A stretch of 10,056 nt of DNA from positions 1 to 10,056 of the forward strand of contig JAJRRE010000006.1 in assembly GCA_024279745.1 (NCBI GenBank), given 5' to 3'. This document shows positions 6,618-10,056 of the stretch, in pieces (position 1 is the stretch's first letter; every line of letters begins with the position of its first letter). This DNA is from Alphaproteobacteria bacterium (lineage in GTDB: Bacteria > Pseudomonadota > Alphaproteobacteria > Rhizobiales > Hyphomicrobiaceae). The notes below the pieces were generated by a model. That model saw only the letters and a list, made by a program, of their open reading frames with translations, did not search any database and was not told where the DNA came from. The position numbers and the translations under genes are program-made.

Positions 6618-8267
6618 TTATTTAGTGATCGGCCAATAGGAAATGGCGGTGATGGCCGCGCCGACATTGACGCCTTTAACATTGGCGCGCCGTCCGGTCT
6701 GTTCGATTTTCTGGAACATGACAGCGAAGGGCCCGCGTTTTTGATGCTCGCGCTGAATGGCCTGATACATGGCGGCACGCTTGGCCTTGTCAGGTTCCTG
6801 CACGGCGGCTTTGGTGGCTTTTGACATTTCCGGTAAGGCCCAGCCGTTGCGCCAGGCAAGCAGGCCGGTTGCTTTAGCGGCGTCGGAATTATCTGGGTTG
6901 AACGCGAACGTCCCGGCATTGGTATTGGGGTCGGGATAGTCCGGGCCCCAGGCGCCGACATAGATCTGATGCTCGCGCGCACGATATACTGAAAGCGTTT
7001 GCTTACCTGTGCCCACTTGCAAGGTCACTTTGACCCCGGCCTTGCCGAAGGTATTTTGCAAGGACTGGGCGATCTCAACACGCTCCTGCGCCTCGCGGAC
7101 AATAATCTTCAGCTCCAGGCCATCAACACCGGCTTCTTTTAATAGGGCCTTGGCTTTATCGACATTATAGGAATAGGGCTTGTCGTCGATCTCGCCCAGA
7201 TAGGTGCGCGGCAGGAAGGCTTGATGAATGGTATATTGGCCCTTTAGGAAAGAATCCTGCATGCCTTTATAGTCGATGAGATATTTCAGCGCCTCAATAA
7301 CTTTTGGCTTGGACAGGTTCGGGTCCTTCTGGTTGAAAGAAATATACATCAAACGGCCACGCAGATCGCTGTCCACGGCCAGATCTTTATTGCCTGTGAT
7401 GCCGGTAATGTCCTGCGGATTAAGATTGCGCGCAATGTCGATGTCGCCTTTTTCGAGCAGCAGGCGCTGCGTCGCAGATTCTTGAATATGGCGCACGATC
7501 ACCCGGTCCAGCGCCGGCTTACCGGCATAAAAATCCTTATTAACGGTCAGCGTATAAGATTCATTCGGCTTCCAGTTGACGAGCTTGTAAGCGCCTGAGC
7601 CGGCAGTGTTGGTCTTCAGCCAGGCATTCCCGAAATCACCGTCTTTTTCATTGGCCATGACGGTTTTCATATCGACAATGCCGCCAATGTTCGATGCCAG
7701 GCAGTTGAGCACAAATGAGGTGGCGTATTTTTTGTCGGTGGTGATCGAGAAGCTCATATCGTCGATCAGCTTGATGGTCTGATCGGCATTGTCCTTGTTG
7801 AAGCCGAACTGGGTGAGAATAAACGCCGGGGTCTTGTTCAGCTTGACCGCGCGCTGCAGGGAGTAAACCGCGTCTTTGGCTGTAACGGGATTGCCCGAAT
7901 GAAATTTAACGCCGCTACGCATCTTAAAGGTGATGGTTTTGCCATCGCCTGAGACGCTCCAGCTTGCGGCCAGATCAGGCTGATAGCCTTTGGAAAAATC
8001 GGCGGGATCGAAATTAACCAGCTTGCCATAGACATTGCGGCTAAGGTCCGAGCCGGCAAATTCAAAGGACTGGGCCGGGTCAAGCGTTGTTATGTCGTCA
8101 ATGCGATTGGCGATGACCAATATATTGGCGGGGGTTTTGGCGATGGCCAGGCTGGCGCTGAGCGCGATCGAGCCGGCTAGTGCGCCAACCAGTAGCGCTT
8201 TCCCCGACGTTAGCGATTTACCAAGCCGCAGAGTTTTATCCTGCCGCAACGATTTGAATGCTTTCAT
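6618..8267 (-). CDS. Periplasmic solute-binding protein of a peptide/nickel-type ABC transporter (SBP_bac_5 family)
   Basis: Substrate receptor that should deliver solute to the permease pair encoded downstream, 549 residues. A Sec-type signal peptide covers about residues 1-43, with an unusually long basic leader (MKAFKSLRQDKTLRLGK) before the hydrophobic core and a likely cut after AIA. No lipobox cysteine is present, so the protein should be soluble in the periplasm. Family signatures are DITTLDPAQSFEF, NVYGKLVNFDP, DLAASWSVSGDGKTITFKMRSGVKFHSGNPVTAKDAVYSLQR, FLKGQYTIHQAFLPRTYLG, and GAWGPDYPDPNTNAGTF near residue 450. The start is ATG 8267, with GGGAG (8278-8274, minus strand) 6 bases upstream; the frame extends 14 codons further but without support. 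It is the first gene of the five-gene operon. Peptides are the usual ligands of this family, but nickel, sugar and opine binders exist, so the ligand is open. Confidence 0.94.
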   Translation of the reverse strand: MKAFKSLRQDKTLRLGKSLTSGKALLVGALAGSIALSASLAIAKTPANILVIANRIDDITTLDPAQSFEFAGSDLSRNVYGKLVNFDPADFSKGYQPDLAASWSVSGDGKTITFKMRSGVKFHSGNPVTAKDAVYSLQRAVKLNKTPAFILTQFGFNKDNADQTIKLIDDMSFSITTDKKYATSFVLNCLASNIGGIVDMKTVMANEKDGDFGNAWLKTNTAGSGAYKLVNWKPNESYTLTVNKDFYAGKPALDRVIVRHIQESATQRLLLEKGDIDIARNLNPQDITGITGNKDLAVDSDLRGRLMYISFNQKDPNLSKPKVIEALKYLIDYKGMQDSFLKGQYTIHQAFLPRTYLGEIDDKPYSYNVDKAKALLKEAGVDGLELKIIVREAQERVEIAQSLQNTFGKAGVKVTLQVGTGKQTLSVYRAREHQIYVGAWGPDYPDPNTNAGTFAFNPDNSDAAKATGLLAWRNGWALPEMSKATKAAVQEPDKAKRAAMYQAIQREHQKRGPFAVMFQKIEQTGRRANVKGVNVGAAITAISYWPITK

Positions 8268-8301
8268 TTTCTTCTCCCATGAAAGATTGATTATCGCGCC
8301 C

Positions 8302-8378
8302 CTTGCCACATTTTAGATGCAGCATTGGATCTATCGGGCGCTTGCCAGTACTCTAGCGGGGTGCGGCGCTTTGGCAAG
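8302..8378 (-). promoter_or_regulatory. Putative operon promoter with three CTTGCCA motifs
   Basis: On the minus strand TTGCCA (8377-8372) and TAGAGT (8355-8350) are separated by 16 bases and could be a weak -35/-10 pair driving the ABC operon, ~80 bases before its ATG. CTTGCCA occurs at 8302-8308 and 8341-8347, and its complement TGGCAAG at 8372-8378. The last two form an inverted pair that brackets the promoter, with one copy overlapping the -35. This could be an operator. The heptamer also occurs four times inside coding sequence of this window, so clustering rather than rarity is the argument. Confidence 0.3.
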
Positions 8379-8528
8379 AACCTTTCTGAGGTAATGCTAA
8401 AGCGAAAAGAATAAGTTCCTGACCATCTAAGCGTAAGCCGCATTATGGGGCGCCAGTGCACTCGTTTGGGCGAGGCCCGCAATAGCATTATTGAATATCA
8501 ACCTTGAAGTTTGAATAGCGAGAGTTTC

Positions 8529-8903
8529 ATGAACATTATTAATCTCGATCATGTGCAACTGGCGATACCCGAAGGCGGCGAAGACAAAGCGCGCGCGTTT
8601 TATGGCGACGTGCTGGGTCTCAATGAAGTGCCTAAACCCGCGGCGCTGGCAGCGCGCGGCGGTGTCTGGTTTGCGCGCGGCCGGGTAAAAATTCATCTGG
8701 GTGTTGAGCGCGATTTCAGCCCCGCACGCAAAGCTCATCCCGCCTTTGTGGTTGACGATCTGAGCAACATGATCTCGCGGCTTGAGGCGGCTGGCTTTGC
8801 GGCAAATGAGGATGATGCGCTGCCCGGTTACCGCCGGATTTATGTCAATGATCCCTTCGGCAACCGCATTGAAATAATGCAGGTCTCGAGCAGTAGCACT
8901 TGA
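8529..8903 (+). CDS. VOC-superfamily protein (glyoxalase/dioxygenase fold)
   Basis: Small cytoplasmic protein, 124 residues, one vicinal-oxygen-chelate domain made of two beta-alpha-beta-beta-beta modules. The first module begins INLDHVQLAIP and contains EDKARAFYGDVLGLNEVPKP; the second begins at AHPAFVVDDLSNMISRLEAAGF and ends DPFGNRIEIMQV. Candidate metal ligands are His8, His56 or His70, and Glu115, at the positions the superfamily uses. The length suits a homodimer in which two chains complete the active sites. The family includes glyoxalase I, dioxygenases, and fosfomycin or bleomycin resistance proteins, and the sequence does not decide between them. I chose ATG 8529, with GAGAG 4 bases upstream; the in-frame TTG at 8511 is weaker and adds only six residues. 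It is divergent from the ABC operon, so a shared control region is possible but a shared function is not shown. Confidence 0.85.
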   Translation: MNIINLDHVQLAIPEGGEDKARAFYGDVLGLNEVPKPAALAARGGVWFARGRVKIHLGVERDFSPARKAHPAFVVDDLSNMISRLEAAGFAANEDDALPGYRRIYVNDPFGNRIEIMQVSSSST

Positions 8904-8962
8904 CCGATTCAAAGGAGCAAAATAAATCCAATTTGCCCCATTCCGCGCCCGCATTATCTTTG

Positions 8963-9018
8963 TGACCTGAGGCTGACCTGCGATGCAACTTCCCTCCGGT
9001 CTCATATCACTCAGGTCA
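8963..9018. repeat. TGACCTG repeat cluster / 9-bp inverted repeat
   Basis: TGACCTGAG (8963-8971) is perfectly inverted at CTCAGGTCA (9010-9018). A second direct TGACCTG lies at 8974-8980, 11 bases (about one helical turn) after the first, and can compete for the same right arm. The cluster lies in the 199-base gap between the VOC gene and the exported-protein gene and is not followed by a T-run. It could be protein-binding sites or an RNA hairpin at the VOC transcript end. The function is not known. Confidence 0.35.
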
Positions 9019-9041
9019 GTAGAAACCAGCAGCGAGCGCGT

Positions 9042-9096
9042 AAAAAATGCTAACTGCAATTGGAATCCATGCCGCTACAAAAGGATCGCCGCAGTT
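9042..9096 (-). terminator. Possible intrinsic terminator of the exported-protein gene
   Basis: Reading the minus strand after the stop at 9103, AACTGC (9096-9091) pairs with GCAGTT (9057-9052). An inner GATCC/GGATT stem (one G-U pair) shortens the loop, and six T (9047-9042) follow 4 bases later. The stem is short and the loop long for a strong terminator, so this is a moderate call. Confidence 0.35.
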
Positions 9097-9102
9097 CATT
9101 AA

Positions 9103-9678
9103 TCAATGTTCAGCTTTACCTTGTTTGCACCCAATCCAGGCCACGACTTTGATTAGCCCACGCAGATGAAATGTGGCTTCTCCAACTTCACCACTTGGAC
9201 CTTCGTAAATCCATTTGACGACTTGCCCCTTGAGCATGTCCTGCAACACTGTCTTTGCTACCATCGACTTGATCAATATTTTATTCTTGGCGCTTGACCT
9301 TTCAATTCCAACTGTTTCTAAGTTCCGTAGAGCCTTTGCCGCAACATGACGGGCGCCACCTGGAACCACGACATAATCGAGGCCGCGCGAGCTATCCATT
9401 CTAACCAGATTGGAACCCAGCGTGATTTCCCAAAAGTCCGTCCCTGTTTCACGCCGGATAGATAGGATCTCATTCTTTGTTGCGGACAATATTGTAGCGC
9501 GGCAAATATTGTGTCGATCACTACAGCTTGCAATAAAGTCACCCGCTTCAAAGTCGGGATAAGTCGCCTCAACGCCGCAGTGTGTTTTGGCAAACGCGGA
9601 TAGGGGAAAATTGATCATCCCCCCTACAACACCGACAACCAACAAACGCACCACGACGCCATGTGTGAAAGCCAACAT
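9103..9678 (-). CDS. Hypothetical exported protein with four cysteines
   Basis: I do not recognise this 191-residue protein with confidence. It has a clear signal peptide: a hydrophobic stretch at about 8-29 and a likely cut after AFA (residue 30), without a lipobox cysteine at the cut. The mature part has four cysteines (34, 52, 59, 184), enough for two disulfides in the periplasm. The spacing CSDRHNIC, then WEITLG, and a C-terminal FHLRGLIKVV loosely recall the layout of IalB-type periplasmic proteins, but this is a hint only. The central part is rich in beta-prone residues. The ATG has only a weak AGG about 9 bases upstream. G+C is mixed (25 of 60 at 9241-9300; 34 of 60 at 9541-9600), lower on average than in the ABC operon, which may mean a different history. 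The neighbours do not suggest a role. Confidence 0.65.
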   Translation of the reverse strand: MLAFTHGVVVRLLVVGVVGGMINFPLSAFAKTHCGVEATYPDFEAGDFIASCSDRHNICRATILSATKNEILSIRRETGTDFWEITLGSNLVRMDSSRGLDYVVVPGGARHVAAKALRNLETVGIERSSAKNKILIKSMVAKTVLQDMLKGQVVKWIYEGPSGEVGEATFHLRGLIKVVAWIGCKQGKAEH

Positions 9679-9838
9679 TCTTTGGACCTGTATTTGAATT
9701 GCTGCTGGATCTTATCAGTCAGTTTTTATTCTGACAGATCTTGCGATAAATCCGAAAAAAACTAATGCTACGGCAGGTAACACCATGACGTATCAGAGCT
9801 GTTAGGTAGATAAAAATCGCCGAACACTGGTGCTTACT
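9679..9838. other. AT-rich divergent intergenic region, left half, with a nested inverted repeat
   Basis: No gene is visible. GGATCTTATC (9707-9716) mirrors GATAAATCC (9745-9753) with one bulged base, and inside it GTCAG (9718-9722) mirrors CTGAC (9731-9735) around the 8-base loop TTTTTATT. The element sits 29 bases upstream of the exported-protein start, where an operator or promoter would be expected. No good -35/-10 pair was found for that gene. A 6-codon ATG frame at 9785 is judged meaningless. Confidence 0.4.
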
Positions 9839-9867
9839 TTGACGAATGGTTATTCAAGCAGTATAAA
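9839..9867 (+). promoter_or_regulatory. Strong sigma-70-type promoter for the right-edge gene
   Basis: TTGACG (9839-9844) and TATAAA (9862-9867) each match five of six consensus bases and are separated by the optimal 17 bases. Transcription should begin near 9874 and run rightward, leaving a leader of about 130 bases before the ATG at 10003. It is the best promoter in the window by eye. Confidence 0.6.
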
Positions 9868-9913
9868 ATATTTTTGCAGTTTGCCCGATGTTAAAATAAA
9901 CAAATGGAATAAA

Positions 9914-9955
9914 ATGGCTCTTCATCATAAAAGGGGGCATCCACATTTGGTTTGA
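9914..9955 (+). CDS. Possible histidine-rich leader peptide (13 codons)
   Basis: Between the promoter at 9839 and the gene at 10003 lies an ATG frame of 13 codons ending in TGA, encoding MALHHKRGHPHLV, with four histidines of 13 residues. A weak GGA lies 5 bases before the ATG. It is followed at once by an inverted repeat next to the downstream ribosome site. This is the arrangement of a translated attenuation leader, but so short a frame can easily arise by chance. Confidence 0.2.
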   Translation: MALHHKRGHPHLV

Positions 9956-9956
9956 T

Positions 9957-9990
9957 TATAATTTGTTGGTTTGCAGACTTTCAAATTATA
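9957..9990 (+). promoter_or_regulatory. 9-bp inverted repeat abutting the ribosome binding site
   Basis: TATAATTTG (9957-9965) is perfectly inverted at CAAATTATA (9982-9990) with a 16-base loop. GGAG, the ribosome site of the next gene, starts at 9991, immediately after the stem. TTGGTTTG is also repeated directly at 9947-9954 and 9966-9973. As RNA, the stem would sit against the ribosome site; as DNA, it could be an operator. The arms are AT-rich, so the stem would be weak. Confidence 0.4.
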
Positions 9991-10002
9991 GGAGACATGA
10001 GG

Positions 10003-10056
10003 ATGCTTGCCTTCGATCTTACGCTCAATTTGCACGGCTTTACAATCACGAAGACC
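10003..10056 (+). CDS. Start of an unidentified gene, cut by the right edge
   Basis: An open frame begins at ATG 10003 and has no stop for its 18 visible codons (MLAFDLTLNLHGFTITKT). GGAG at 9991-9994 lies 8 bases upstream; an in-frame ATG at 9997 is too close to it. A near-consensus promoter and a ~130-base leader point to this start, which is the main reason for believing it. The visible residues do not identify a family. Confidence 0.5.
   Translation, partial: MLAFDLTLNLHGFTITKT

Noticed and set aside
8482..8495. Small palindrome CAATA-GCAT-TATTG before the VOC gene
   Set aside because: A 5-bp AT-rich stem is too short to support a call, and no promoter could be placed around it.
644..8999. 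The 13-base word CCGGAGGGAAGTT at 644-656 (+) is repeated at 8999-8987 (-), both intergenic
   Set aside because: About one shared 13-mer is expected by chance in a 10-kb window counting all pairs; flanks do not extend the match. It would become interesting only if found in many intergenic regions of the genome.
8427..9059. 210-codon open frame on the minus strand across the VOC gene
   Set aside because: It is antisense to a well-supported VOC domain, has no recognisable motif or ribosome site, and its composition looks like a reverse-complement shadow.
9957..9962. Perfect TATAAT hexamer as a promoter -10
   Set aside because: No -35-like hexamer lies 16-18 bases upstream (the region is G-rich), and no proper TGn extension precedes it; it is better explained as part of the inverted-repeat arm.
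1..10056. Search for CRISPR arrays, tRNA/rRNA genes, transposases, integrases, toxin-antitoxin or phage genes
   Set aside because: No regularly spaced long repeats, no tRNA-like cloverleaf sequence and no mobile-element protein motifs were seen; the visible genes are metabolic, transport or hypothetical.

Overview
The window looks like an ordinary stretch of a Gram-negative proteobacterial chromosome, most likely an alphaproteobacterium. That placement is inferred from gene content, signal-peptide style and a GC level near 60% in the coding parts; no marker gene fixes the taxon. Most of the window is metabolic and housekeeping. The right-hand ~350 bases are much more AT-rich (18 of 60 G+C at 9841-9900, against 38 of 60 at 3001-3060) and hold most of the unexplained structure.

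Layout. The left edge (2-613, +) is the C-terminal 60% of L-threonine 3-dehydrogenase. After a 199-base gap with three helically phased GAGAA repeats comes tRNA-dihydrouridine synthase A (dusA, 813-1817, +). A 196-base gap follows that can fold into a three-stem RNA closed by a perfect 10-bp stem. Then comes an exported SoxW-like thioredoxin-fold protein (2014-2760, +). It converges on a five-gene minus-strand operon running 8267 to 2852: substrate-binding protein, two permeases and two ATPases of a peptide/nickel-type (Dpp/Opp) ABC importer. The junctions are tight: 23 bases, a 4-base ATGA overlap, 4 bases, and another 4-base ATGA overlap. Together the five genes form a complete importer: a periplasmic receptor, a heterodimeric membrane pore and a heterodimeric ATPase. 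Its substrate cannot be read from sequence, but a peptide or peptide-like solute is the default expectation.

Divergent from the operon is a small VOC-superfamily (glyoxalase-fold) protein (8529-8903, +). The shared upstream region carries three copies of CTTGCCA around a weak promoter. Beyond it lie a TGACCTG repeat cluster, a possible terminator and an unrecognised exported protein with four cysteines (9103-9678, -).

At the right edge a new plus-strand gene begins (10003 onward, cut by the window). It is preceded by a near-consensus sigma-70 promoter (TTGACG-17-TATAAA), a 13-codon histidine-rich mini-ORF, and a 9-bp inverted repeat that directly abuts the ribosome binding site. That leader is the best candidate for an undescribed regulatory element. 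I see no mobile element, CRISPR array, tRNA or rRNA, and no clear new multi-gene system.
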